Shown: positions 1-13,279 of the stretch, one piece after another
Layout: each line of letters opens with the position of its first letter
Position numbering within the stretch: the first letter of the stretch is position 1
Origin: Cladochytrium replicatum
Taxonomy: Eukaryota; Chytridiomycota; Chytridiomycetes; Cladochytriales; Cladochytriaceae
NCBI GenBank assembly: GCA_025526935.1
Contig: JAHLKD010000073.1
Span: forward strand, 1 to 64,000
Direction of reading: 5' to 3'
DNA: 64,000 bases
Translations under genes and position numbers: made by a program
Notes under the pieces: model-generated
The model's input: the letters and a program-made list of their open reading frames with translations, nothing else
The model's database searches: none
Told to the model about the DNA's origin: nothing

Positions 1-2
1 AT

Positions 3-3000
3 GCTGCAAATCCGAATGCTCCGCGACCATTCCACCAAAAGCCAACGCATTACTTCGAAACAGTGTCAAATATCTTGACCGACCTCAACCAATTGGTCCA
101 ACTCAACGTCACCATGGATGCCGGTGGGCCGAATGGGACAAAGAAGGCCATGAAGGCAAAGGCGAAGAAAGCGAAGGCGAAAGCGAAAGCCAAGGTTGCG
201 AAGTCGGAGGATATTTGTACCTTGCATCCGAACTCATCTCACACCAATGCTCAATGCCGTAAGCAGGGTGCCTCGGGTGGCTCAGGCAGTAGCGGTGGGA
301 GTAGCAGTTCCACTCGGACCAGGCAGTCGCAGGACTCCAGGTCGTCCACATCTTCTTCTGCAAAGAAGACAGATCTCACATGCAATTTCTGTGGCAAACG
401 AGGACACAAGCAGTCGGCGTGTAAACGCTATCTCACTGCAAAGAGTCTTTGTTTAGACACGGATTTTCGTGCATTCATTGCCAGCCGTGGCGATGCAGGT
501 GATGATTCGTCGGAGGACGAATCTACCGCCAAACCGGTGTTGACCAAGAAGGTAATCTTTGACCTTACCCAACCTACTTCTGTTGATAAAGATGCTGACA
601 CATACATCGGAAATATGTTTTCGATAGTGAACGCACACTCGGCACAGAAGGTTGTCCGTGTACATGTTCAAGCAAAGGATCGTGTGGGTTTGCTTGATAC
701 AGGCGCAACTGTTTGGATGACACCTAATCGTCATGCCTTTAGTTCGCTGACGTATACGAATGACGAGGACGTGGTGGAACTAGCGGATAGTCATACAATT
801 CCAGTTTGTGGTTTTGGAGATGTATCTGTAGTTTTACCCAATGGGCGAATTAAGATAATACACAACGCACTTTATGTTCCTGATCTCGAAGACACACTTG
901 CATCAGTGTGTAGTATCATTGGAGACTCCGGGGACATTGTGAGTTTCACCAAAGACAAGGTTATCCTCACGCATGGTGATACGGATGAACACGTTATTAT
1001 TGGGCGACGGGAAAGAGATTTGTACTATCTCTATGCTGATGTTAGTACCGTCGGAACTCACCAACCGCGGCATGTGATTGCTCAACGAGCTAAAGCAGTA
1101 GCGGTATCCGCAGAAGGTCTCGATCAGTCGATGGACTTTACGTCCGGTGTACGATCTTCTCACGCGATGGGTCTCGATGTAATGTCAGACAACAACATTC
1201 GTCAAACGAACGATGATGAATGTCAACGAGCATCTCAAGATACAGTTGGAGTGAGCACCAACTTATCGCCAGTGACAGTACACGAACTTGCAAAGTTACA
1301 CCAGCAGTTTGGTCACATCCACTTACGGACAATCTTTCGAACGGCAGAGAAGCTCAACATCAAAATGCCCAAGGTTGAACCGGATGCATTCAATCTTGTC
1401 AACAAATCAATTATGCAGAATTGTTTGGTCTGTAGTCGCACGAAGCTGAAGCAGAAGCCGATTTATTCTACAATAAGTCGAGCTCCGAGGAAACTTTTCC
1501 GTCTGTTTTCCGATGTCGTACGTTTAATCTACGACGGACAGAAGAAGAGATATTGGCAGATCATTGTCGACGAACAACCTCGTTTCATCACAATCTACTT
1601 CCTGAATCGAAAGAGTGATGCGGTGGATAGTATGATTCGACATATCGCTGATGTGGAAAATCGCAATCACCCATTACACGTTGCTGAACTACGTTCCGAT
1701 TCAGGAGAATTGATTACTAAACGGTTGATCCAATGGTGCAATACCAAGATTCCTCGCATCCGCGTCCACCCAGCTCCTCCGTCAGTAAAGGAACTCGATG
1801 GTCTATCAGAGCGGAATATACAATCGATCAAGTATATGTCGGACGCGATGCTGCTACAAGCTGGACTACCACGAACACTTCAATTCGTGCAACTCTCCAT
1901 CCTATACGCTGCGGTCGTCAAGAACGCTACTTTCCATTCAGCTGTGAATGCGATTCCGTACTGTGCTTACCTTGACAAGCGGATAGATTTGGCAACTATC
2001 CACGCCTTTGGAACACTCGTTAGTTTGTGGATCTCACACGAACAAAGGTTGGCGCGCAGAATCCGAGACAAGTCTGAACTAGGTCTGTTTCTCGGATACA
2101 AGGGTGAAGACCTGAAGATCGTCATAGCACTCAATTTTCGGACAAACACAATAGGCGAATACTTCCATGTTACGTTCCACGAGGGAGTTTTTGTTGGTTA
2201 TAATCCTACCCGACAGTTACTCGACGATCTTACGGTACAATATCCACTGAAGGCCGGGACATATTTCGATGTTGATCAAATACCAACCGGGGATCAGGGG
2301 GTGCAAGAGACGACTGTTGAGTTTGTCTCAGACAATTTCCCGATTTCTACCGTTGCAGACGAAGAAATCGATGAGGATATAAACGACGACCCCATATATT
2401 ACCGCTTAGAAGAAGCCGGTGACATGCATGTTGTTGAACATTTACATGGACTAGACGATGATGACCCAGACGATGCTGATTATGATCCAAATGCTGATTT
2501 ATCGACTCCACAATCCATTACTGAAGAATCTCCGAATTTGTCTTCCGTATCTCCTGTAGAGGAATATGATGCACAACTCGAAAGTGATCTTCAATTCATT
2601 GGAGAAGATGTCGACGAAGCGTATGCAGCAAGAAAACGAAAACGTCAAGCAAGTGCAAATTTGTCGAACGCCAAAAGGAAACAAAATTCCTTGTTTACCC
2701 GGTCCGTTCCTAATATCGATTGGACCCTGAAGGCCGATTCCTCATATCCAACACAACCAATTGCGAATGGAAATATACGGACTGCACCAAAGACTCTTCG
2801 TGAGGCTTTATCACGATCCGATGAGGCTCCATTCTGGTTAGCGGCGATGAAGGAGGAAGTTACACAACTAGTCGGCAACAATACTTGGGCCGAAACGTTT
2901 TTACCTGATGGACGGAATTTATTATCGGGCAAATGGGTTTTCACATATAAGCTTGACGAACATGGCAATATTACTCGATTCAAAGCACGTTGGGTCGTAC

Positions 3001-3815
3001 GAGGATTTTCACAGATTGAAGGATTGGATTTCGATGAAACCTATTCTCCAGTTACGAAAACGTCCACGATCCGTTTTCTGATTGCATTAGCAGCATTAGT
3101 CGGCATGATCATATTCCAGTTTGATATCAAGGGTGCATATCTCAATGCGATACTGGAAGAAGAGAACTACGTCGAACTCCCTCATGGTTTCGGACGAGTA
3201 GATTTCCAGAATCGACCCATCGTCTGCAGACTTATCAAAAGTCTGTACGGTCTACACCAGGCAGCTCGAGAATGGTACAAAACTCTTTGGAAACAATATC
3301 TCAGTGTTGGTTTCGTGCGGAATATTGCAGACATCTGTCATTTCTGGCGATACAATCCAACAAATAATACCCGCGAACACACTACCGTTCATGTCGATGA
3401 TATACTACATTTTTCCACAGATCCAAACGCATATCATCGGTTTCAGACCGATTTGGAAACTTCGTTCACAGTAGGCAGTACTTCGAAGGCGAAATGGATT
3501 CTGAAAATGGAGTTATTGCAGACAACGGAAGGATATTTCCTTAGCAATGCATTGTACGTAAAGAAGATTCTCGAAGAAGCGAATTTATGGGGTACCAACA
3601 TCAAACCGACCAAAACACCGATGTCAAAATCATATATCTTTGATGAGACCACACCAACACTGTCCGATGCCGAGGCAACACAATTTCGATCAATGTTAAT
3701 GAAGATATCGTACGTGGCGACTAAGACACGACCGGATATTTCATACGCAGTCAATATTTTGGCACAACATCAGATTGATCCTCGACAGTCAGAATCAAAG
3801 GCTCTCTATCGATAA
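3..3815 (+). pseudogene. Ty1/copia Gag-Pol, family A copy A0, truncated both ends
   Basis: The frame is already open at the window edge, so the Gag N-terminus lies to the left. What is present is the Gag C-terminal half with a lysine/alanine-rich tract, two zinc knuckles (a C-X2-H-X4-H-X4-C variant near 220-260 and a CX2CX4HX4C knuckle near 385-425), the protease with an LDTGAT active site near 695, an integrase with HHCC and D-D-E residues, and a reverse transcriptase with the VHVDD motif near 3,395. Protease-integrase-RT order is that of Ty1/copia. The frame is undamaged until 3,812, where it stops against a tandem repeat, so the RNase H, 3' non-coding part and LTR are lost. The break lies at CTCTCTATC, a string also present in the repeat units, which suggests microhomology-mediated joining. 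Nearly identical to A3 at 28,533-33,716. Confidence 0.93.
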
Positions 3816-4666
3816 CTCTACCCAATACAACTAACCTCTCTATCAATGTTACTAGCAATAAGATTCTGTCCACCCGGACACTTTCTTAACTCATTGACGG
3901 TACTTGAGTGATCTCTATCAAGTACAACTAACATCTCTATCAATGTTACTAGCAATAAAATTCTGTCCACCCGGACACTTTCTCAACTCATTGACGGTAC
4001 TTCAGTGATCTCTATCAAGTACAGCTAACCTCTCTATCAATGTTACTAGCAATAAGATTCTGTCCACCCGGACACTTTCTTAACTCATTGACGGTACTTG
4101 AGTGATCTCTATCAAGTACAACTAACATCTCTATCAATGTTACTAGCAATAAAATTCTGTCCACCCGGACACTTTCTCAACTCATTGACGGTACTTCAGT
4201 GATCTCTATCAAGTACAGCTAACCTCTCTATCAATGTTACTAGCAATAAGATTCTGTCCACCCGGACACTTTCTTAACTCATTGACGGTACTTGAGTGAT
4301 CTCTATCAAGTACAAACTAACATCTCTATCAATGTTACTAGCAATAAGATTCTGTCCACCCGGACACTTTCACAACTCATTGACGTACTTCAGTTATCTC
4401 TACCCAATACAGCTAACCTCTCTATCAATGTTACTAGCAATAGGATTCTGTCCACCCGGACACTTTCTCAACTCATTGACGTACTTCAGTTATCTCTACC
4501 CAATACAGCTAACCTCTCTATCAATGTTACTAGCAATAGGATTCTGTCCACCCGGACACTTTCTCAACTCATTGACGTACTTCAGTTATCTCTACCCAGT
4601 ACAACTAACCTCTATCAATGTTACTAGCAATACGATTCTGTCCACCCGGACACTTTCCAAGAAGTC
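3816..4666 (+). repeat. 97-bp minisatellite array, copy 1
   Basis: About nine tandem units, spaced 97 bp at the left and 94-98 bp at the right (the TATCAATG landmark falls at 3841, 3938, 4035, 4132, 4229, 4327, 4423, 4519 and 4613). Each unit carries TGTCCACCCGGACA, a near-palindrome with 5-bp arms. The array matches, with unit variants in the same order, the array inside the hAT element at about 12,318-13,168 at a constant offset of 8,502 bp. I found one base difference while reading. Confidence 0.93.
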
Positions 4667-4777
4667 ACAACGGAAGTTCTGTAACAAACAATTTCTACCA
4701 CGACAGACCTCGAGAGCTGTGCTTTCTGTGCACCTGGACATTAGAGTCGGTAACGTTCCAGCCACACCACAGCAAAA

Positions 4778-5560
4778 ATGGACGCCACCTTTGTTAAACC
4801 AAAGCGTAAGGCAGCGTCCGACGCAAGCCAAAGACTGGTGGACAGTCATCCGCTTGACACACGGAAGCGAAGTCTGCCAGCCCCCCAAATTTCAGAGGCG
4901 TCCAGCGAGGGGAACATCATGCAGGACAAACGCAGACGTGTATCAGGACACAGTGGCAACAACAGCGCTCGAGAGCCGAGCTCCACATCTTCTTCCAATG
5001 ACTCCAGCGAGTTGGGCCCGGCTTCTCAGCATGCACCACAGCTTCCTGCCGACGTTAGTTTTGCTGACTCTTCAGTGCGACAGGAGCCTGCAGCTGGATC
5101 AGTTCAACCATCAATGCTTTCATCAGACGCAGATGTTGATAGCATGTCGGACTGTAGAGGTAGTCGAGGCGGCATAGCGAAGGATTACTATAAGGTTGAT
5201 AATGGTCTGAGAACATGTTTGGTTGCGAAATGCAAGTGGAGCCAGAAGGTCGATAAGACGGGATCAACAAAAAACTTCCTCCGGCATCTGAAAAACCACC
5301 ATGGAAGTATTGCCAGGTCGCTTGGACTGTTGGACATCGTCCCCAAGGGACAACAGACATTGAATTTCGGCTCGCAGGAGAAGGAGCAAAACTTTGTGTT
5401 CAATCCAGACGTAGCGTGGCGGTCGATTTTGGACTGGATTGCTGCAGACAATCAGGCTTTTACTGTTGTGGAGAACGAGTTCTTTGTCAGCATGCTGAAG
5501 ACTTTTCAGCCAAACTATACACCAAAGACGGCAAAAGCAGTGAAGCAAAAGGAGTGTTAA
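4778..5560 (+). pseudogene. hAT transposase N-terminal fragment, copy 1
   Basis: Encodes the first 259 residues of the transposase that is more complete at 13,280-16,320. It has a basic, serine-rich N-terminus and then a BED-type zinc finger (Cys pair near residues 146-151, His pair near 172-177). Coding stops where a family A copia LTR begins at 5,555, preceded by the 5-bp target site AGGAG at 5,550-5,554. The C-terminal half is absent from this copy: after the A element comes unrelated family B sequence. Sequence from 3,819 to 5,554 duplicates 12,321-14,056. The upstream stretch 4,667-4,777 is non-coding leader also shared with copy 2. Confidence 0.9.
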
Positions 5561-6152
5561 GTATTTCGATTGATGGACTTGGCCAATCCAGTCATTGATA
5601 GTACAAAAACACAAACGCCCGATATACAGAAATGTCACTCTTCACTGAGCAACATTTCTAACTATTGAACTAAAGCATATAGATGATGATCTATTACGAG
5701 TTTGGATACCTCCAGTTATTTCTTCATGGGTTATATTTATTGCGGCCATAGGTATAGTAAACTGTCATTACTTTTCTATCATCCACTTGTAGAAGTGAAG
5801 CCCGGATCAGATCACAGCAAAGGTTTACATATGATTAACGCGTTCGTGGGAATCATGTGTGAGAACAATCCTGTTGAGGAGAGCTAGATCTCACGCACAG
5901 CTTAGCATGATTATGCTTCGCTACGCCTGTGAGAAGAAGAGTCAAACCTTATCGCTTCGATCCAGATCTTCCGGAAGGAAAAGCCAAAACGACAGTACAC
6001 TTATTTAAGAGCCTGTGGCGATACACACAAGGAGCATTCTCTTGCGCTAGTACTTGTGACTCGCAATCTTCTTTATTCATCTCTTAGAAACATTAACCCG
6101 TGAATTAGCAACACACACAACCTGAGGATCCAGACCACAGCTTTGTTCAACA
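5555..6152 (+). repeat. 5' LTR of A1
   Basis: Runs from TGTTAAG to TTCAACA and is about 598 bp long. The internal sequence begins CAATAGTTA directly after it, as in every A and B element here. Shares the CCTCCAGTT variant with the solo LTR at 14,057-14,656. Confidence 0.9.
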
Positions 6153-6203
6153 CAATAGTTACGAATCGTTGCTTAACACATTTCTTTGGACAACAACGAC
6201 AAG

Positions 6204-9200
6204 ATGGGTTCAGGATCGAATGACGCCACATCTTCGCGGCCGAAGCCATTCACCGGTAAAACGCTGCAGGATTTCGATCTGTACATGGAACAAGTGCAGA
6301 CTTACGCAAACTTACGTGGCGGCGCTGGCACTATGCTTCTCCAAGAACCAATGGCTCTTCCTGATAATCCGAATTACGAGGCGGAAGGAAATCGCCCACA
6401 GCGTCCGATAGTCATCGCCGGAGCTGCTGGCGGAGCTGCTAACGAAGCACGAGCACAATGGGAAGCAGAACTACGTGAACATTTGGCGATCGTCACACAC
6501 AACATTCACTTACGTACGCAATATCGTGCTGAGATGCAAGATTACCGTGCACAACAAGCGGACAATAACGTCGCAGTTGGAATTCTATGCGAATGTTTCC
6601 CAAAACGCGACATGAATCGAGTCAGAGCTTATGCGTTAGCAAAAGGCAAAGTCGATGGACTTCGCTGAATTTTCAGTGCTGGCGGACAAGCTCCGATCGA
6701 ATCGTCTATGTGGGAGCAACGGCTGGTAGATCTGAAATGTACGAACGGTCAGTCGGCAGAAAGCGTTCAGCAGTTTGTGACCGACCTCACTGAGTTATTC
6801 GAACTCAAACTGAACTCTTTACCGGACGAACTCGTAATCAAGGATCTACTAAACCGGTTAGTCGCAAAAATCACGATGCAGACAATTGAACTACGGACCC
6901 TCGTACCTTTTCTCGGAAAAATGATCACTTCTGCGTATGCCGAATGGGAACCGGCGTTAATACAAGATCCAATTGATGCTGCAAATCCGAATGCTCCGCG
7001 ACCATTCCACCAAAAGCCAACGCATTACTTCGAAACAGTGTCAAATATCTTGACCGACCTCAACCAATTGGTCCAACTCAACGTCACCATGGATGCCGGT
7101 GGGCCGAATGGGACAAAGAAGGCCATGAAGGCAAAGGCGAAGAAAGCGAAGGCGAAAGCGAAAGCCAAGGTTGCGAAGTCGGAGGATATTTGTACCTTGC
7201 ATCCGAACTCATCTCACACCAATGCTCAATGCCGTAAGCAGGGTGCCTCGGGTGGGCTCAGGCAGTAGCGGTGGGAGTAGCAGTTCCACTCGGACCAGGC
7301 AGTCGCAGGACTCCAGGTCGTCCACATCTTCTTCTGCAAAGAAGACAGATCTCACATGCAATTTCTGTGGCAAACGAGGACACAAGCAGTCGGCGTGTAA
7401 ACGCTATCTCACTGCAAAGAGTCTTTGTTTAGACACGGATTTTCGTGCATTCATTGCCAGCCGTGGCGATGCAGGTGATGATTCGTCGGAGGACGAATCT
7501 ACCGCCAAACCGGTGTTGACCAAGAAGGTAATCTTTGACCTTACCCAACCTACTTCTGTTGATAAAGATGCTGACACATACATCGGAAATATGTTTTCGA
7601 TAGTGAACGCACACTCGGCACAGAAGGTTGTCCGTGTACATGTTCAAGCAAAGGATCGTGTGGGTTTGCTTGATACAGGCGCAACTGTTTGGATGACACC
7701 TAATCGTCATGCCTTTAGTTCGCTGACGTATACGAATGACGAGGACGTGGTGGAACTAGCGGATAGTCATACAATTCCAGTTTGTGGTTTTGGAGATGTA
7801 TCTGTAGTTTTACCCAATGGGCGAATTAAGATAATACACAACGCACTTTATGTTCCTGATCTCGAAGACACACTTGCATCAGTGTGTAGTATCATTGGAG
7901 ACTCCGGGGACATTGTGAGTTTCACCAAAGACAAGGTTATCCTCACGCATGGTGATACGGATGAACACGTTATTATTGGGCGACGGGAAAGAGATTTGTA
8001 CTATCTCTATGCTGATGTTAGTACCGTCGGAACTCACCAACCGCGGCATGTGATTGCTCAACGAGCTAAAGCAGTAGCGGTATCCGCAGAAGGTCTCGAT
8101 CAGTCGATGGACTTTACGTCCGGTGTACGATCTTCTCACGCGATGGGTCTCGATGTAATGTCAGACAACAACATTCGTCAAACGAACGATGATGAATGTC
8201 AACGAGCATCTCAAGATACAGTTGGAGTGAGCACCAACTTATCGCCAGTGACAGTACACGAACTTGCAAAGTTACACCAGCAGTTTGGTCACATCCACTT
8301 ACGGACAATCTTTCGAACGGCAGAGAAGCTCAACATCAAAATGCCCAAGGTTGAACCGGATGCATTCAATCTTGTCAACAAATCAATTATGCAGAATTGT
8401 TTGGTCTGTAGTCGCACGAAGCTGAAGCAGAAGCCGATTTATTCTACAATAAGTCGAGCTCCGAGGAAACTTTTCCGTCTGTTTTCCGATGTCGTACGTT
8501 TAATCTACGACGGACAGAAGAAGAGATATTGGCAGATCATTGTCGACGAACAACCTCGTTTCATCACAATCTACTTCCTGAATCGAAAGAGTGATGCGGT
8601 GGATAGTATGATTCGACATATCGCTGATGTGGAAAATCGCAATCACCCATTACACGTTGCTGAACTACGTTCCGATTCAGGAGAATTGATTACTAAACGG
8701 TTGATCCAATGGTGCAATACCAAGATTCCTCGCATCCGCGTCCACCCAGCTCCTCCGTCAGTAAAGGAACTCGATGGTCTATCAGAGCGGAATATACAAT
8801 CGATCAAGTATATGTCGGACGCGATGCTACTACAAGCTGGACTACCACGAACACTTCAATTCGTGCAACTCTCCATCCTATACGCTGCGGTCGTCAAGAA
8901 CGCTACTTTCCATTCAGCTGTGAATGCGATTCCGTACTGTGCTTACCTTGACAAGCGGATAGATTTGGCAACTATCCACGCCTTTGGAACACTCGTTAGT
9001 TTGTGGATCTCACACGAACAAAGGTTGGCGCGCAGAATCCGAGACAAGTCTGAACTAGGTCTGTTTCTCGGATACAAGGGTGAAGACCTGAAGATCGTCA
9101 TAGCACTCAATTTTCGGACAAACACAATAGGCGAATACTTCCATGTTACGTTCCACGAGGGAGTTTTTGTTGGTTATAATCCTACCCGACAGTTACTCGA

Positions 9201-11391
9201 CGATCTTACGGTACAATATCCACTGAAGGCCGGGACATATTTCGATGTTGATCAAATACCAACCGGGGATCAGGGGGTGCAAGAGACGACTGTTGAGTTT
9301 GTCTCAGACAATTTCCCGATTTCTACCGTTGCAGACGAAGAAATCGATGAGGATATGAACGACGACCCCATATATTACCGCTTAGAAGAAGCCGGTGACA
9401 TGCATGTTGTTGAACATTTACATGGACTAGACGATGATGACCCAGACGATGCTGATTATGATCCAAATGCTGATTTATCGACTCCACAATCCATTACTGA
9501 AGAATCTCCGAATTTGTCTTCCGTATCTCCTGTAGAGGAATATGATGCACAACTCGAAAGTGATCTTCAATTCATTGGAGAAGATGTCGACGAAGCGTAT
9601 GCAGCAAGAAAACGAAAACGTCAAGCAAGTGCAAATTTGTCGAACGCCAAAAGGAAACAAAATTCCTTGTTTACCCGATCTGTTCCTAATATCGATTGGA
9701 CCCTGAAGGCCGATTCCTCATATCCAACACAACCAATTGCGAATGGAAATATACAGGACTGCACCAAAGACTCTTCGTGAGGCTTTATCACGATCCGATG
9801 AGGCTCCATTCTGGTTAGCGGCGATGAAGGAGGAAGTTCACACAACTAGTCGGCAACAATACTTGGGCCGAAACGTTTTTACCTGATGGACGGAATTTAT
9901 TATCGGGCAAATGGGTTTTCACATATAAGCTTGACGAACATGGCAATATTACTCGATTCAAAGCACGTTGGGTCGTACGAGGATTTTCACAGATTGAAGG
10001 ATTGGATTTCGATGAAACCTATTCTCCAGTTACGAAAACGTCCACGATCCGTTTTCTGATTGCATTAGCAGCATTAGTCGGCATGATCATATTCCAGTTT
10101 GATATCAAGGGTGCATATCTCAATGCGATACTGGAAGAAGAGAACTACGTCAAACTCCCTCATGGTTTCGGACGAGTAGATTTCCGGAATCGACCCATCG
10201 TCTGCAGACTTATCAAAAGTCTGTACGGTCTACACCAGGCAGCTCGAGAATGGTACAAAACTCTTTGGAAACAATATCTCAGTGTTGGTTTCGTGAGGAA
10301 TATTGCAGACATCTGTCATTTCTGGCGATACAATCCAACAAATAATACCCTGCGAACACACTACCGTTCATGTCGATGATATACTACATTTTTCCACAGA
10401 TCCAAACGCATATCATCGGTTTCAGACCGATTTGGAAACTTCGTTCACAGTAGGCAGTACTTCGAAAGGCGAAATGGATTCTGAAAATGGAGTTATTGCA
10501 GACAACGGAAGGATATTTCCTTAGCAATGCATTGTACGTAAAGAAGATTCTCGAAGAAGCGAATTTATGGGGTACCAACATCAAACCGACCAAAACACCG
10601 ATGTCAAAATCATATACCTCTGATGAGACCACACCAACACTGTCCGATGCCGAGGCAACACAATTTCGATCAATGTTAATGAAGATATCGTACGTGGCGA
10701 CTAAGACACGACCAAATATTTCATACGCAGTCAATATTTTGGCACAACATCAGATTGATCCTCGACAGTCAGAATCAAAGGCTCTCTATCGATTACAACG
10801 ATATTTACTCGGTACTTGGGATTACGGTATACACTATACACGGACTGGTATCACGTCTCTGATGCTGAGACCCGACGGTCTCTACACGTTTGATTCGGCT
10901 AACAACCCACAAGGTTATGCCGATGCAGACTGGGCAGGCGATGCAGATAGATACTCACGAACCGGTTACGTGGTACTGTTTGCTAATGCGGCAATCAGTT
11001 GGCAGTCGATTCGACAACAGACTATTGCAGCCTCATCGTCGGAAGCCGACCTGTATGCGCTGAACGAACTATCACGTGAGATGAAGTGGATGAAAATCTT
11101 ATGACGGGTATTGGAATTACGTCGTTCAATCCGCTCCGTTTATGGCAAGACAATCAATCCACCGAATCTATCGCAAACAATCTGTTCAACAACAAACGGA
11201 CTAAACACATGGACGCTCGTGAGAGATTTGTGAATCTCCAAGTTGAACAGAAACATCAGGGGTTACACCATATGGATACTTCTGACATGATCGCGGACAT
11301 CTTAACTAAACCTCTTGGAAGTAAATTATACCTTAAACACAGGGGCTCGTTGGGGCTAGTCAGTCAGTCTTCACTTAATATACTATCTTGA
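6204..11391 (+). pseudogene. Gag-Pol of A1, multiply frameshifted
   Basis: Compared with the intact A3 frame there is a CGA-to-TGA nonsense codon at 6,666-6,668. Single-base insertions lie near 7,255 (GGTGGGCTC), 9,755, 9,838, 10,350 and 10,467, and one base is missing from an A run near 11,095. Domains are otherwise all recognisable: zinc knuckle, protease DTG, integrase, RT with VHVDD and RNase H. The ATG at 6,204 matches the A3 start; an upstream TTG is in frame but is an unlikely start. Confidence 0.9.
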
Positions 11392-11518
11392 ACGACCGAC
11401 TTGCGATGTCCATACAACTCACCTTTATTTCAATGGAATATCAACTTCAGCATTTACAGAAAGTTATGATCGGTTGAGTGATACTCTCGGTTGTACCTAT
11501 CTAATGACTGAGGGGGTG

Positions 11519-11712
11519 TGTTAAGTATTTCGATTGATGGACTTGGCCAATCCAGTCATTGATAGTACAAACACACAAACGCCCGATATACAGAAATGTC
11601 ACTCTTCACCGAGCAACATTTCTAACTATTGAACTAGAGCATATAGATGATGATCTATTACCAACTTTGGACACCTCCGGTTATTTCTTCATGGGTTATA
11701 TTTATTCCGGCC
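11519..11712 (+). repeat. Truncated 3' LTR of A1
   Basis: Starts TGTTAAG after the purine tract and breaks off within the LTR at TTTATTCCGGCC, where inverted family B integrase sequence starts. Confidence 0.85.
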
Positions 11713-11963
11713 TGTAAAGTATGTGGAAGACCAGCTGTTTCCAGCATAGACTTGTACATCTCTTTCATTGAACGGACATTCCGTTCAGCAAGGCCATTCA
11801 GCTCTTTGACTGATGCAGGTGAAGGATGGGCATGTATGCATGGTACCTTGTTACTACACCAAGTCAAGAATTGGTTTGACAATAGTTCTCCAGAATCGGA
11901 TCTCACTTCATAGACGTGAAGTGGCAGAAATCTATTTTCAACATCTGCGATGTGTCTTAGCAT
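11713..11963 (-). pseudogene. Family B integrase fragment, left of the hAT
   Basis: Reads on the minus strand as the family B integrase catalytic core, including the second Asp and the Glu of the D-D-E triad (RSDSGE and LNGLAERN). It matches family B at about 22,372-22,622. The hAT at 11,964-20,075 interrupts it, and the rest resumes at 20,084. Confidence 0.9.
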
Positions 11964-12140
11964 TAAGGATCGGCGGGTTTTAGGGTCTTTCGGGTCGGGT
12001 CCGGGTCCGGGTCCATTGACTAAATGTACCCGACCCGAGTGCCGGGTTTTCATGGAAAATTTTCGGGTCGGATCCGGGTCGGGTATCGGGTCCAGTAGGA
12101 AAACCCTTCTCGGGTCAAAAGTCAGACCCGAGTAAAACCC
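11956..12140. repeat. hAT left end: target duplication, TIR and CGGGT-rich subterminal DNA
   Basis: The 8-bp target copy (11,956-11,963) is followed by the TIR and then many CGGGT or ACCCG pentamers in both orientations. Clusters of this kind often act as subterminal transposase-binding sites in hAT elements; that role is inferred here. Confidence 0.85.
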
Positions 12141-12170
12141 GATGTGATAGAGAATCTAAAACGAAGCTAT

Positions 12171-13168
12171 TGTTCTTTCTGTCCACGCGGACACTTTCCA
12201 AGAAGACGCAATATAAGTTTTGTATGTATCAAACAATTTTGCATCACAACGGACATCAAGGCATGTATTTTCTGTCCACCCGGACACTTTCTCAACTCAT
12301 TGACGTACTTCAGTTATCTCTACCCAATACAACTAACCTCTCTATCAATGTTACTAGCAATAAGATTCTGTCCACCCGGACACTTTCTTAACTCATTGAC
12401 GGTACTTGAGTGATCTCTATCAAGTACAACTAACATCTCTATCAATGTTACTAGCAATAAAATTCTGTCCACCCGGACACTTTCTCAACTCATTGACGGT
12501 ACTTCAGTGATCTCTATCAAGTACAGCTAACCTCTCTATCAATGTTACTAGCAATAAGATTCTGTCCACCCGGACACTTTCTTAACTCATTGACGGTACT
12601 TGAGTGATCTCTATCAAGTACAACTAACATCTCTATCAATGTTACTAGCAATAAAATTCTGTCCACCCGGACACTTTCTCAACTCATTGACGGTACTTCA
12701 GTGATCTCTATCAAGTACAGCTAACCTCTCTATCAATGTTACTAGCAATAAGATTCTGTCCACCCGGACACTTTCTTAACTCATTGACGGTACTTGAGTG
12801 ATCTCTATCAAGTACAAACTAACATCTCTATCAATGTTACTAGCAATAAGATTCTGTCCACCCGGACACTTTCACAACTCATTGACGTACTTCAGTTATC
12901 TCTACCCAATACAGCTAACCTCTCTATCAATGTTACTAGCAATAGGATTCTGTCCACCCGGAGACTTTCTCAACTCATTGACGTACTTCAGTTATCTCTA
13001 CCCAATACAGCTAACCTCTCTATCAATGTTACTAGCAATAGGATTCTGTCCACCCGGACACTTTCTCAACTCATTGACGTACTTCAGTTATCTCTACCCA
13101 GTACAACTAACCTCTATCAATGTTACTAGCAATACGATTCTGTCCACCCGGACACTTTCCAAGAAGTC
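12171..13168 (+). repeat. 97-bp minisatellite array, left array of the hAT
   Basis: About ten units in the same orientation as the array at 3,816. The outermost unit (12,175 onward) is divergent: CCACGCGGACA replaces CCACCCGGACA, and the linker differs. The innermost unit runs into the transposase leader at 13,169-13,279. Confidence 0.92.
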
Positions 13169-13279
13169 ACAACGGAAGTTCTGTAACAAACAATTTCTAC
13201 CACGACAGACCTCGAGAGCTGTGCTTTCTGTGCACCTGGACATTAGAGTCGGTAACGTTCCAGCCACACCACAGCAAAA

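Larger units (their letters stand above)
5555..11712 (+). mobile_element. Ty1/copia family A element A1, decayed
   Basis: A 5' LTR (5,555-6,152), a gag-pol region, a polypurine tract (GAGGGGGTG) and the first 194 bp of a 3' LTR (11,519-11,712) are present. The insertion lies in the hAT transposase after AGGAG. The 3' LTR is cut off and joined to an inverted family B integrase fragment, so the right target duplication is missing. The 3' LTR piece differs from the 5' LTR at roughly eight positions in 194 bp, far more than the two LTRs of A3 differ, so the element is older or is a mosaic of two copies. Confidence 0.9.

Noticed and set aside
4292-5177. Open frames of 111 and 293 codons over the 97-bp array, repeated at 12,794-13,679
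   Set aside because: They are translations of the tandem repeat running into an alternative frame of the transposase; the peptide simply repeats with the array.
6153-6185. Primer binding site after the A and B LTRs (shared CAATAGTTA)
   Set aside because: The shared string is real, but I could not match it to the 3' end or anticodon half of a tRNA with confidence, so no primer is named.
7252-11100. Single-base changes in A1 as programmed frameshifts
   Set aside because: They are scattered, differ in kind, and the intact A3 needs none of them.
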